The position numbers and the translations under genes were made by a program. Under the pieces are notes generated by a model. The model saw only the letters and a program-made list of their open reading frames with translations, was not told the DNA's origin and did not search any database. Of a stretch of 64,000 nt of DNA, positions 43,687 to 52,288 are shown piece after piece. The stretch lies in contig NZ_JQMO01000002.1 of the NCBI RefSeq assembly GCF_000744785.1, positions 2,170,001-2,234,000 on the forward strand, given 5' to 3'. Source of the stretch: Kitasatospora azatica KCTC 9699. Its GTDB lineage: Bacteria; Actinomycetota; Actinomycetes; Streptomycetales; Streptomycetaceae. Position 1 is the stretch's first letter. Each line of letters starts with the position of its first letter.

Positions 43687-44847
43687 GTGACCGTGCACCG
43701 CGCCCGTGCCGCCGCCTTCGCGGCAGTGCTGACCGCCGCCGCGCTCTCCCTCACCGCCTGCGGCTCCGCGGGCTCCTCCACCGACAGCAAGGCCGCGGGC
43801 GGCAAGGACGCCAAGGCCGCCACCTCCGCTGCCGACTTCGGCGGCATGGACGCCCTGGTCGCCGCCGCGAAGAAGGAGGGCAACCTCCACGTCATCACCC
43901 TTCCCCGGGACTGGGCCAACTACGGCCAGCTGATGGACGGCTTCACCGCGAAGTACGGCATCAAGATCGAGGACGAGAACCCGGACGGCTCGAGCCAGGA
44001 CGAGATCAACGCGATCAACTCCCGCAAGGGCCAGGACCGCGCCCCCGACGTGGTCGACCTGGGCAGCGCCTTCGCGCTGAGCGCCGCCTCCAGCGGCATC
44101 CTCGCCCCCTACAAGGTCGCCGACTTCGACAAGATCCCGGCCACCATGAAGGACGCCAACGGTCTGCGCTACAACGACTACGGCGGCTACATGTCGATCG
44201 GCTGCGACGCCAAGAAGGTCGGCACCTGCCCGAAGACCTTCGCGGACCTGCTGAACCCCGCCTACAAGGGCATGGTCGCCCTGAACGGCAACCCGACCAA
44301 GGCCGGTGCCGCCTTCGGCGCCGTCTACGCGGCCGCGCTGGCCAACGGCGGTTCGCTGGACAACATCCAGCCCGGCATCGACTTCTTCGGCAAGCTGAAG
44401 CAGGCCGGCAACTTCAACCCGGTCGAGGCGACCCCGGCGACGATCGAGAAGGGCGAGACCCCGATCACCGTCGACTGGTCCTACCTGAGCTCCGGCTACG
44501 CCGACAAGTTCAAGGACAAGGGCATCGACTGGAAGGTGTCGATCCCCTCGGACGGCTCCTACGCCCAGTACTACAACCAGGCGATCAACAAGGACGCGCC
44601 GCACCCGGCCGCCGCCCGCCTGTGGGAGGAGTACCTCTACTCCGCCGAGGGCCAGAACGGCTTCCTCAAGGGCTACGCCACCCCGGCCCTGTTCGACGCG
44701 ATGAAGACTGCGGGCACCCTGGACGCCGCCTCGGTGGCCAAGCTGCCGGCCATCGAGAAGCCCTTCACCACCTTCCCGACCCAGGAGCAGACCGACGCGG
44801 CCAAGAAGGTCGTGACCGAGAACTGGGCCAAGGCGATCGGCGGCTGA
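43687..44847 (+). CDS. Aminophosphonate-type ABC transporter substrate-binding lipoprotein
   Basis: A 386-residue binding protein. The GTG at 43687 follows an AGGAG site; a second GTG two codons later is possible. The leader ends with lipobox LTAC. The mature part (ALVAAAKKEGNLHVITLPRDWANYGQLMDGFTAKYGIK, shown here only by name of its polyamine/iron-type fold) has lobes typical of PhnS/AfuA-like family proteins. Placement beside a C-P-cleaving oxygenase and a PhnF-like regulator suggests 2-aminoethylphosphonate or an N-methylated relative as ligand. Confidence 0.85.
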   Translation: MTVHRARAAAFAAVLTAAALSLTACGSAGSSTDSKAAGGKDAKAATSAADFGGMDALVAAAKKEGNLHVITLPRDWANYGQLMDGFTAKYGIKIEDENPDGSSQDEINAINSRKGQDRAPDVVDLGSAFALSAASSGILAPYKVADFDKIPATMKDANGLRYNDYGGYMSIGCDAKKVGTCPKTFADLLNPAYKGMVALNGNPTKAGAAFGAVYAAALANGGSLDNIQPGIDFFGKLKQAGNFNPVEATPATIEKGETPITVDWSYLSSGYADKFKDKGIDWKVSIPSDGSYAQYYNQAINKDAPHPAAARLWEEYLYSAEGQNGFLKGYATPALFDAMKTAGTLDAASVAKLPAIEKPFTTFPTQEQTDAAKKVVTENWAKAIGG

Positions 44848-44856
44848 CGATCCATC

Positions 44857-45834
44857 ATGAATGACACGGCTCCCACCCCGGCGCCGTCCCCGGCCGCCGC
44901 TGAGACGCTCAGCGGCGGCCCCGGGGCCGTTGCCGCCACGCTTTCACCCCCCACCGCCCCCGGCACCGCCGCGCACGCCCGCCGCCGACGCCCCCGTGGC
45001 GGCGCCTGGCTGGCCACCGTGCCGCTGCTGGCCTTCTTCGCGATCGGCTTCGGCCTGCCCGCGCTGGCCATCCTGATCGGCGCCTTCACCACCTCCTCCG
45101 ACGCCCCCGACGGCGGCGGCACCTTCACCACCGGCAACGTCACCCACTCCCTGCAGGGCGCCTACGCGACCTCGCTGTGGGGCAGTGTGAAGCTCTCCGC
45201 GCTCACCGCGCTGCTCGGCACCGTGATCGGCCTGCCGCTGGCCCAGGCGGTGGCCACCTCCCGGTTCCGCGCGCTGCGCGAGGCCGTGATGGCCGGCTCC
45301 GGCGTGCTGGCCAACTTCGGCGGTGTCCCGCTGGCCTTCATGTTCGTCGCCACCCTCGGCAACTCCGGTGAGATCACCAAGCAGTTCAAGCTGACCTCGC
45401 ACGGCTGGAGCCTGTACACCTTCACCGGCCTGTCGGTGGTGTACCTGTACTTCCTGATCCCGCTGATGATCCTCACCATCACCCCGGCCCTGGAGGGTCT
45501 GCGGGTGCAGTGGCGTGAGGCGGCGGCCAACAACGGGGCCACCACGGTGCAGTACTGGCGGCATGTCGCGCTGCCGATCCTGCTGCCCTCGCTGCTGGGC
45601 GGCTTCGTGCTGCTCTTCGGCTCGGCCTTCGCCGCCTACGCCACCGCCGACGCCATGGTGGGCTCCTCGATCCCGCTGGTCAGCCTGCAGATCGCGGACG
45701 CGCTCTCCGGCAACGTGCTGGTCGGCCAGGGCAACGTGGCGATGGCCCTGGGCCTCGACATGATCGTGGTCGCCTGCCTGGTCATGGCGATCTACCTGCC
45801 CCTCCAGCGCCGGAGTGCCAAGTGGCTGAGCTGA
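44857..45834 (+). CDS. ABC transporter permease (PhnU-like), first permease
   Basis: A 325-residue permease with a ~45-residue proline/alanine-rich cytoplasmic start and about six membrane segments. The EAA loop appears as WREAAANNGATTVQYWRHVALPILLPSL. It starts 9 bp after the binding-protein stop. It forms the importer channel with the following permease. Confidence 0.9.
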   Translation: MNDTAPTPAPSPAAAETLSGGPGAVAATLSPPTAPGTAAHARRRRPRGGAWLATVPLLAFFAIGFGLPALAILIGAFTTSSDAPDGGGTFTTGNVTHSLQGAYATSLWGSVKLSALTALLGTVIGLPLAQAVATSRFRALREAVMAGSGVLANFGGVPLAFMFVATLGNSGEITKQFKLTSHGWSLYTFTGLSVVYLYFLIPLMILTITPALEGLRVQWREAAANNGATTVQYWRHVALPILLPSLLGGFVLLFGSAFAAYATADAMVGSSIPLVSLQIADALSGNVLVGQGNVAMALGLDMIVVACLVMAIYLPLQRRSAKWLS

Positions 45835-46655
45835 ACCCCCCGATGAACAACCGTCTTTCGAAGGTGCGCTGGGGCCGCGGCACGGTCATGCTGCTCGGCG
45901 GCCTGTACTTCGCGGTGCCGCTGGCCGCCTCGGCCTACTTCAGCATCGACAGCCGCAAGGGCATCGACTTCCACGCCTACACCCAGCTGCTGAAGGCCCC
46001 CGGGTTCCTGCCGGCCCTGCAGCTCAGCCTGGAGCTGGCCGTGACCAGCGTCGTGGTGCTGCTGCTGGTCCTGGTCCCGGCCATGATCGCGGTCCGGCTC
46101 GGCGCCCCGAAGCTGCGCCCGGTGCTGGAGTTCGTCTGCTCGCTGCCGCTGGTGGTGCCGGTCGTCGCCCTCACCACCGGCATCAGCAACGTGCTCGGCT
46201 GGGCGCCCAAGCTGCGCGCCACGCCCTTCTACCAGACGCTGATGGTGATCCAGGACCAGAACTTCCCCATCGTGCTGGTCATCGCCTACGTGCCGATGGC
46301 ACTGCCGTTCGCCTACCGGGCGATCGACGGCGGGCTGCGCGGGGTGGACGTCAAGACCCTGGTCGAGGCGGCCCGCAGCTGCGGTGCCAGCTGGCCGCGC
46401 GCGGTCGTCTCGGTGGTCATCCCCAACCTGCGCACCGCGCTGCTCAACGCCTCGGTGATCACCGTGGCGTTGGTCCTCGGCGAGTTCACCACCGCCGCCA
46501 TCCTCGGCTTCGCGCCGTTCTCGGTGTGGATCAACTCCAACGGCAAGAGCGACGGCCAGATGTCGGTCGCGGTCTCGATCCTGAGCCTGCTGATCGTCTG
46601 GATCGTCCTGCTGCTGATGTCCGCCGTCGGCCGCCAGCGGCGCGCCCGGTCCTGA
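45822..46655 (+). CDS. ABC transporter permease (PhnV-like), second permease
   Basis: A 277-residue permease with about six membrane segments and the loop LVEAARSCGASWPRAVVSVVIPNL. The GTG at 45822 overlaps the previous gene by 13 bp and has GGAG seven to eight bases upstream; an internal ATG at 45843 has no ribosome site. It completes the heterodimeric channel. Confidence 0.9.
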   Translation: MAELNPPMNNRLSKVRWGRGTVMLLGGLYFAVPLAASAYFSIDSRKGIDFHAYTQLLKAPGFLPALQLSLELAVTSVVVLLLVLVPAMIAVRLGAPKLRPVLEFVCSLPLVVPVVALTTGISNVLGWAPKLRATPFYQTLMVIQDQNFPIVLVIAYVPMALPFAYRAIDGGLRGVDVKTLVEAARSCGASWPRAVVSVVIPNLRTALLNASVITVALVLGEFTTAAILGFAPFSVWINSNGKSDGQMSVAVSILSLLIVWIVLLLMSAVGRQRRARS

Positions 46656-46698
46656 TCCCCCGCGCCCCCTCGTACAGCTTCTCCAGGAGTTCACCGCC

Positions 46699-47790
46699 AT
46701 GACCACCTCCACTGTCGCCCCGCCCTACGGGGCGCCGCTGCACCCCGGCAGCGCCACCGTCGAGTTCCGTTCGCTGCGCAGGGCGTTCGGCTCGACGGTC
46801 GCCCTCGACGGACTCGACCTGACGGTCCACCCCGGCGAGCTGCTGGCCCTGCTCGGCCCGTCCGGCTGCGGCAAGACCACCGCGCTGCGGATCCTGGCCG
46901 GCTTCGAGACCCACGACGCGGGCCAGGTGCTGGTCGACGGCGAGGACGTCACCCGTACGCCCGCGCACAAGCGCGACGCCGGCATGGTCTTCCAGTCCTA
47001 CAGCCTCTTCCCGCACCTGACCGCGGTGGACAACGTCTCCTTCGGGCTCAAGATGCGCGGCCTCGGCAAGGCCGAACGGCGGGCCAAGGCCCAGGAGTTG
47101 CTGGAGCTGGTCGGCCTGCCGCAGCGGGCCGGGCACTACCCGCACCAGATGTCCGGCGGCCAGCAGCAGCGCATCGCGCTGGCCCGGGCGCTGGCGCTGC
47201 AGCCGCGGGTGCTGCTGCTGGACGAGCCGCTCTCGGCGCTGGACGCCAAGGTGCGGCTCAACCTGCGCGAGGAGATCCGCCGGCTGCAGCAGGAGCTCGG
47301 CATCACCACCCTGTTCGTGACCCACGACCAGGAGGAGGCGCTGTCGATGGCCGACCGGGTCGCGGTGCTGCGGGCCGGCCGACTGGAGCAGTGCGCGACG
47401 CCCAGCGAGCTGTACGCGCGTCCGGCCACCGCCTTCGTCGCGGAGTTCGTCGGCACCATGAGCCGGATCCCGGCCGTCCGCTCCGGCGACGGCGTCGAGG
47501 TGCTGGGCCGGCGCCACCCGGTGGACGGCGTGCTGCCCAGGTCCGGCGCGCTGGACGTGCTGGTGCGCCCGGAGAACGTCGGCCTGACGCCCGGCGGGGA
47601 CGCCGTGGTCACCGGTGCCAGCTTCCTCGGCGCGGTCACCCGGCTGACCGTCCGACTGTCCGACGGCACCCTGGTCAAGGCCGACCTGCCGACCGAGCAG
47701 GCGGCGCAGCTGCCGATCGGCGGCAGCGCTTCGCTGGTGCTGCCCGACCGCCCGGTCCTGGTGGACGTGCGCACCACTGCGGGGAACTGA
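46699..47790 (+). CDS. ABC transporter ATP-binding protein (PhnT-like)
   Basis: A 363-residue ATPase. It has Walker A GPSGCGKTT, Q-loop VFQSYSLFPHL, signature MSGGQQQRIALARAL, Walker B VLLLDEPLSALDAKVR and H-loop FVTHDQEEAL. The C-terminal ~110 residues form a TOBE-type domain (LDVLVRPENVGLTPGGDAVV). This layout is typical of polyamine/iron/aminophosphonate importers. An AGGAG site precedes the ATG. Confidence 0.94.
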   Translation: MTTSTVAPPYGAPLHPGSATVEFRSLRRAFGSTVALDGLDLTVHPGELLALLGPSGCGKTTALRILAGFETHDAGQVLVDGEDVTRTPAHKRDAGMVFQSYSLFPHLTAVDNVSFGLKMRGLGKAERRAKAQELLELVGLPQRAGHYPHQMSGGQQQRIALARALALQPRVLLLDEPLSALDAKVRLNLREEIRRLQQELGITTLFVTHDQEEALSMADRVAVLRAGRLEQCATPSELYARPATAFVAEFVGTMSRIPAVRSGDGVEVLGRRHPVDGVLPRSGALDVLVRPENVGLTPGGDAVVTGASFLGAVTRLTVRLSDGTLVKADLPTEQAAQLPIGGSASLVLPDRPVLVDVRTTAGN

Positions 47791-47792
47791 CC

Positions 47793-48458
47793 ATGCCGCT
47801 TCCCTCCGCCGTCCTCTTCGACATGGACGGCACCCTGGTCGACACCGAGCACCTCTGGTGGGAGGCGACCGCCGAGGTCGCCGCCGAGGTCGGGTACACC
47901 CTCGGTGACTCCGACCTGCCCGAGGTGCTCGGCCACGCGGTCGAGCACACCGCCGCCCACCTGGACTCGGTGGTCACCGGCTCGCCGGGTGCGGCGGTGC
48001 TCGGCGAGCGCCTCAACTCCGCGTTCACCAGCCGGGTCGCCGCCCAAGTGGTGCCGCGCCCGGGCGCGCTGGCCCTGCTCGCCGAACTGCGCGACGCCGC
48101 CGTGCCGACCGCGCTGGTCTCCGCCTCGCCCCGGCAGGTGGTCGACCTGGTGCTCACCCACCTCGGCCGGGACTGGTTCACCGTCACGCTGGCCGCCGAG
48201 GACACCGAGCGCACCAAGCCGGACCCGGCGCCCTACCTGGCCGCGGCCGCCCACCTGGGCCTGGACCCCGCCGTCTGCGTGGCCGTGGAGGACACCCCGA
48301 CCGGCGTCGCCTCGGCGCACGCGGCCGGCTGCGCGGTGCTGGCGGTCCCGTCCTCGGACGTGGCGATCCCGGCCGGCCCCGGCATCACGCTGCTGTCCAG
48401 CCTGCTGCTGGCCGACCTGCCCCTGCTCGCCGGGCTCACCGCCCGGCCCGCAGAATAG
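47793..48458 (+). CDS. HAD-superfamily hydrolase (beta-phosphoglucomutase-like)
   Basis: A 221-residue HAD hydrolase starting 2 bp after the ATPase stop. Motifs are FDMDGTLVDTE (nucleophile Asp and second Asp), the serine in ALVSASPR, the lysine in ERTKPDPAPY and VAVEDTPTGVASAHAAGC. The intact DMDGT motif marks it as a phosphatase or mutase rather than a phosphonatase, which has DxAGT. In this operon it could dephosphorylate a product or an imported phosphoester. Substrate unknown. Confidence 0.88.
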   Translation: MPLPSAVLFDMDGTLVDTEHLWWEATAEVAAEVGYTLGDSDLPEVLGHAVEHTAAHLDSVVTGSPGAAVLGERLNSAFTSRVAAQVVPRPGALALLAELRDAAVPTALVSASPRQVVDLVLTHLGRDWFTVTLAAEDTERTKPDPAPYLAAAAHLGLDPAVCVAVEDTPTGVASAHAAGCAVLAVPSSDVAIPAGPGITLLSSLLLADLPLLAGLTARPAE

Positions 48459-48463
48459 CCGGC

Positions 48464-48784
48464 ATGCCCTACCTCCTCCTCACCTTCGCCATCCTCAGCG
48501 AGGTCTGCGCCACCAGCTGCCTCAAACTCACCGACGGCTTCAGCAAGTTGTGGCCGAGTGTGGGGGTGGGCATCGGGTACGTGCTGTCCTTCGTGCTGCT
48601 CGGCCAGGCGCTGAAGCAGATACCCGTCTCGGTCGCCTACGCCGTCTGGTCCGGCGCCGGCACCGCGGCGGTGGCGGCGATCGGCATGGTCGCCTTCGGC
48701 GAGCAGCTGGGGAAGCCGCAGCTGCTGGGCATCGCGCTGATCATCGTCGGCGTGGTGCTGCTCAACCTGCGGGCCACCCACTGA
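48464..48784 (+). CDS. Small multidrug resistance (SMR) family efflux protein
   Basis: A 106-residue four-span protein. The essential membrane-embedded glutamate is in AILSEVCATSCLKL (Glu13), and the aromatic signature VSVAYAVWSGAGTA is present in the third segment. It works as an antiparallel dimer exporting cations against protons, for example quaternary ammonium or guanidinium. It starts 5 bp after the HAD gene, so it may be co-transcribed. Export of a quaternary amine from trimethylated phosphonate breakdown is a speculative link. Confidence 0.93.
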   Translation: MPYLLLTFAILSEVCATSCLKLTDGFSKLWPSVGVGIGYVLSFVLLGQALKQIPVSVAYAVWSGAGTAAVAAIGMVAFGEQLGKPQLLGIALIIVGVVLLNLRATH

Positions 48785-48797
48785 CCTGCGTATTAGC

Positions 48798-50933
48798 GTG
48801 GGCCGGGTGACTTCGGGTACGGCACACCAAGGGGCTCTCGGGCGGCTCGGCCGGTTCTGCTACCGGCGTCGGCGGCTGGTGGTCGTGCTCTGGGCGGTCG
48901 GCCTGGTCCTGGTGATGGCCGCCGGCTTCGGCTTCAAGGCGCCCGCCGACAACGACTTCACCGGCGGGCGCTCGCAGTCCGCGCAGGCGCAGCAGCTGAT
49001 CAAGCAGCACTTCCCGGAACGCAGGGGCAGCTCGCTGACCCTGGCGGTGCAGGCCCCCGCCGGGGTCGCGACGCCGGCGGTGCACCAGCGGGTCGACGCG
49101 CTGACGGCGCAGTTGGCGGCCGCCCCGCACGTCACCGCGATCCGCTCGCCCTACGCCGTGCCCGGGCAGATCTCGCAGAACGGCACGATCGCCTTCGCGA
49201 CCATCCAGACCGACACCAATCCACTGCCGGCCTCCGAGGTCAAGCACCTGATCGGGCTGACCCGCGGGGCGAGCGGGTCCGGGGTGGTCTTCGCGCTGGG
49301 CGGCGCCGACGTGGTCGGGGCCGAGACCCCCTACGGCGGCGTGTCGGACGCGATCGGCGCGCTCGCGGCGATGCTGGTGATCCTGATCGCCTTCGGCTCG
49401 CTGCTGGCGATGGGCCTGACCATGCTGGGCGCGCTGTTCGGCATCGGCAGCGGACTGGCCATCACCTTCCTGCTCGGGTACGTCTTCCCGGCACCCGGGT
49501 TCAGCCCGATCGTGGCCACCCTGCTGGGCCTGGGCGTCGGTATCGACTACGCGCTGTTCATCGTCACCCGCTACCGCGAGGCGCTGGCCGAGGGCGTCGA
49601 GCCCGAGCAGGCGGTGGTGGTCTCGGTCGCGCGGGCCGGGCGCTCGGTGCTGTTCGCCGGGGCCACCGTGGTGATCGCGATGCTCGGTCTCTTCGTGGTG
49701 CAGCAGCGGCTGCTCAACGCCACCGCCGTGGCAGCCTCCGTCACGGTGCTGATGACCATGATCACGGCGGTCACCCTGCTGCCCGCGCTGCTCGGCTTCG
49801 CCGGGCGTGGCATCGACCGGTTCAAGCTGCCGTTCCTGGGCCGGACCGGCTCGCGCAGCCCGATGGCCGAGCGCTGGGCCCGGGTGATCCAGCGGCGTCC
49901 GGTCACCGGGCTGGTGGCCGGCGCGTCCGTGATGATCCTGCTCGCCGTCCCGGCCTTCTCGATGCGGCTGAGCTTCGAGGACAACAGCACCGAGCCGCAC
50001 GACACCAGCGGCTACGCCTCGCACCGGATCCTGAGCGAGGGCTTCGGCGCGGGCTTCGACGCGCCGTTCGTGATCGTCGCCGAGCTGCCCGCGGGCGGCT
50101 CGGCCGCCACGATGGCGCCACTCGTCGGGGCGGTCGCGAGCACCCCGGGTGTCGCGGCGGTCACCCCGGTGCAGACCAGCCGGGACGGACGGGCCGCGCT
50201 CTTCGTCGCCTACCCGACCACCGCGCACCAGGACGCCGCCACCCCGAAACTGCTCGACCGGCTGCGCGGTCAGGTGATCCCCACCGCCGTCACGGGCACC
50301 GGCCTGGTGGTCCACGTGGGCGGTCCGACCGCCGGGGACGCCGACTTCGCCGCCGAGGTCGCCGCGCGACTGCCGTACCTGATCGCGGCGGTGATCGGGT
50401 TGGCGCTGGTCCTGCTGGTCTTCCTGGTCCGGTCGGTGGCCATCGCCGTGAAGGCCGCGGTGATGACCCTGCTCTCGGTCGGCGCCGCGTTCGGCGTGCT
50501 GGTCATGATCGTCCAGTGGGGCTGGCTCGGCTCGCTGTTCGGCTTCCCGACCACCGCGCCGATCACCGCCTGGGTGCCGCTCTTCATCTTCCCGATCCTG
50601 TTCGGCCTCTCCACCGACTACGAGGTCTTCCTGGTCTCCCGGATCCGCGAGGAGTACGACGGGGGCGCCGCCACCCGCGAAGCCGTGGCCCAGGGCCTGG
50701 GCCGCACCGCCCGGGTGATCACCGCAGCCGCGGCCATCATGGTCACCGTCTTCCTCTCGGTGCTGGCCACCCCCGACATCGCGGTCAAGGAGTTCGGCCT
50801 GGGCCTGGCCGTCGCCGTCTTCCTCGACGCCACCCTGGTCCGGATGGTCCTGGTCCCGGCGATCATGGAGCTGCTGGGCAGCGTGAACTGGTGGCTGCCG
50901 CGCTGGCTGGACCGACTGCTGCCGCACGTCTAG
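48798..50933 (+). CDS. MMPL family RND-type transporter
   Basis: A 711-residue transporter with about 12 membrane segments in two halves, each with a large extracytoplasmic loop. Segments such as LGVGIDYALFIVTRYREAL and LFGLSTDYEVFLVSRIREEY carry the paired Asp-Tyr of the proton relay seen in MMPL/MmpL3-like exporters. It probably exports a lipid or hydrophobic compound. The start is a GTG at 48798 or 48807; the ribosome site is weak. It follows the SMR gene by 13 bp. Confidence 0.92.
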   Translation: MGRVTSGTAHQGALGRLGRFCYRRRRLVVVLWAVGLVLVMAAGFGFKAPADNDFTGGRSQSAQAQQLIKQHFPERRGSSLTLAVQAPAGVATPAVHQRVDALTAQLAAAPHVTAIRSPYAVPGQISQNGTIAFATIQTDTNPLPASEVKHLIGLTRGASGSGVVFALGGADVVGAETPYGGVSDAIGALAAMLVILIAFGSLLAMGLTMLGALFGIGSGLAITFLLGYVFPAPGFSPIVATLLGLGVGIDYALFIVTRYREALAEGVEPEQAVVVSVARAGRSVLFAGATVVIAMLGLFVVQQRLLNATAVAASVTVLMTMITAVTLLPALLGFAGRGIDRFKLPFLGRTGSRSPMAERWARVIQRRPVTGLVAGASVMILLAVPAFSMRLSFEDNSTEPHDTSGYASHRILSEGFGAGFDAPFVIVAELPAGGSAATMAPLVGAVASTPGVAAVTPVQTSRDGRAALFVAYPTTAHQDAATPKLLDRLRGQVIPTAVTGTGLVVHVGGPTAGDADFAAEVAARLPYLIAAVIGLALVLLVFLVRSVAIAVKAAVMTLLSVGAAFGVLVMIVQWGWLGSLFGFPTTAPITAWVPLFIFPILFGLSTDYEVFLVSRIREEYDGGAATREAVAQGLGRTARVITAAAAIMVTVFLSVLATPDIAVKEFGLGLAVAVFLDATLVRMVLVPAIMELLGSVNWWLPRWLDRLLPHV

Positions 50934-51010
50934 CGGGATCGGGCCTCGTCCGCGTCCGCCAGCCAGAAGTACAGCGGCGGCATCACCAACTCGATCACCG
51001 CCACGAGGCC
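50932..51010 (-). pseudogene. Possible C-terminal remnant of an unidentified protein
   Basis: On the minus strand a frame ends with LVAVIELVMPPLYFWLADA followed by DEARSR and a stop that overlaps the MMPL stop codon. It reads like a real protein end, with a hydrophobic stretch and charged tail, but no start or upstream body is present before the divergent GNAT gene. It may be a leftover of a deleted membrane protein gene or chance. Confidence 0.2.
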
Positions 51011-51057
51011 ACGCAATTGCCTCGCACACCTGCGGCCGCCGGGCTAGCCTCGCGACC

Positions 51058-51675
51058 ATGACATCGCACGCTGCTCCGGATCCCCGAATCGGGCCTGCCG
51101 ATGCCGAGTTGGTCATCCGCCAGGAGACGGACGGCGATCACGTCCCGGTACGCGACCTCCACGCGCAGGCCTTCGGCAACAGCGAACGGGTTCCCCGGCT
51201 GGTGGCAGAACTTCGCGTCGCCAAAGCCCCGTTGACGCCGATGTCCTTCGTCGCCACCCTCGATGACCGGGTCGTCGGACACGTCATGCTGAGCGCGGGC
51301 CGACTGGACGCACCCAGCCGGCTGGTCGACGTCCTCTCCCTGTCGCCGCTGGGTGTGCTCCCCGAGTTCCAGTGCCAGGGCATCGGCACCCGGCTCGTCC
51401 AACACGCCCTCACGGCAGCCGACGCCGCCGCGATTCCGCTGGTCTTCCTGGAGGGTTCGCCCCGCTACTACGGCGGGCGCGGCTTCCGGTCCGCCGAAGC
51501 GGCCGGCTTCCGCGCGCCGTCGCTGCGCTATCCCGACGGTGCGTTCCAGGTCGCCCGACTGTCCGCCTACGAGCCGTGGATGACGGGCACCTTCGTCTAC
51601 TCCGAGACCTTCTGGGCGCTGGACTGCGTCGGCCTGCGCGGTGAACGTCTCCGCGCAGCCCGCGGCGAGGCCTGA
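51058..51675 (+). CDS. GNAT family N-acetyltransferase (YhbS-like)
   Basis: A 205-residue acetyltransferase. The acetyl-CoA-binding motif is QCQGIGTRLVQHAL, preceded by LSPLGVLPEF and followed by LEGSPRYYGGRGFRSA, a signature of YhbS-like members. FVATLDDRVVGHVML forms the central strands. Acceptor unknown. The ATG has no strong ribosome site, but it fits the family N-terminus. Confidence 0.9.
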   Translation: MTSHAAPDPRIGPADAELVIRQETDGDHVPVRDLHAQAFGNSERVPRLVAELRVAKAPLTPMSFVATLDDRVVGHVMLSAGRLDAPSRLVDVLSLSPLGVLPEFQCQGIGTRLVQHALTAADAAAIPLVFLEGSPRYYGGRGFRSAEAAGFRAPSLRYPDGAFQVARLSAYEPWMTGTFVYSETFWALDCVGLRGERLRAARGEA

Positions 51676-51688
51676 CGGGCTCCCCAGG

Positions 51689-51763
51689 GCCGCGCCAGGC
51701 AACCTTTGCGCTAGCCAACCTTTGCGCTAGCCAACCCTTTGCACTAGGCAGCCTTTGCACTAG
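51689..51763. repeat. Tandem 16-17-bp repeats sharing sequence with the MITE terminus
   Basis: Four copies of a CMAACCTTTGCRCTAG-like unit lie at 51698-51714, 51715-51730, 51731-51747 and 51748-51763. The first is preceded by GCCGCGCCAG, so 51689-51709 matches the terminal repeat of the element at 35317 with one mismatch. The last copy contains the stop codon of the minus-strand gene. Confidence 0.8.
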
Positions 51764-52218
51764 CGGCGTTCGCGGCGGCGCAGCCCCCCGCCAGGGCTCC
51801 AGGACTCGATGACCAGGTGATCAGCGGGTCGGCCGACGTAGGTCAGCACGACCTCCTCCAGTTCGATCCGGAAGCGGTCGGACGGCTCGCCGCCCGCCTC
51901 GGATGCGGGTGCCTCGATCCCACGACCGCTGATCTTCGCTTCTCCGGCCCAGGAACTCGGATCGTCCTGCGGTGGGTCCACGGTCGGACTGTGCAGCGCG
52001 AGCCGCGGATCCCGCCGCAGGTCGGCGGCCTTCACGGAGTCCGGCATCATGCCCACCCAGAGCTGGCCGTCCTCAAACCTCGTCTCGATCCCGCTGATCC
52101 GTGGCGCCCCGTCACGGCGCAGGGTCGCCACGGTCTTGTGCTTGCGCACCTCGAACACCTCGTGCACCCGGTACGCGAACTCGGGCTCGGCCGCGACGAA
52201 CTCACTCCAACTCACCAT
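51760..52218 (-). CDS. Pyridoxamine 5'-phosphate oxidase-family protein
   Basis: A 152-residue split-barrel flavin-binding-type protein. KTVATLRRDGAPRISGIETRFEDGQLWVGMM and RDPRLALHS are the typical strands. The ATG at 52218 has AGGAG directly upstream and is preferred over the longer frame. It probably binds FMN, F420 or heme; substrate unknown. It is convergent with the GNAT gene. Confidence 0.85.
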   Translation of the reverse strand: MVSWSEFVAAEPEFAYRVHEVFEVRKHKTVATLRRDGAPRISGIETRFEDGQLWVGMMPDSVKAADLRRDPRLALHSPTVDPPQDDPSSWAGEAKISGRGIEAPASEAGGEPSDRFRIELEEVVLTYVGRPADHLVIESWSPGGGLRRRERR

Positions 52219-52288
52219 GACTCCTGGATACCAGCGGCGACTGACATCAGCCCCTGACACGGAGCGTGTCGCGCGCCCCGAGCAGCAG

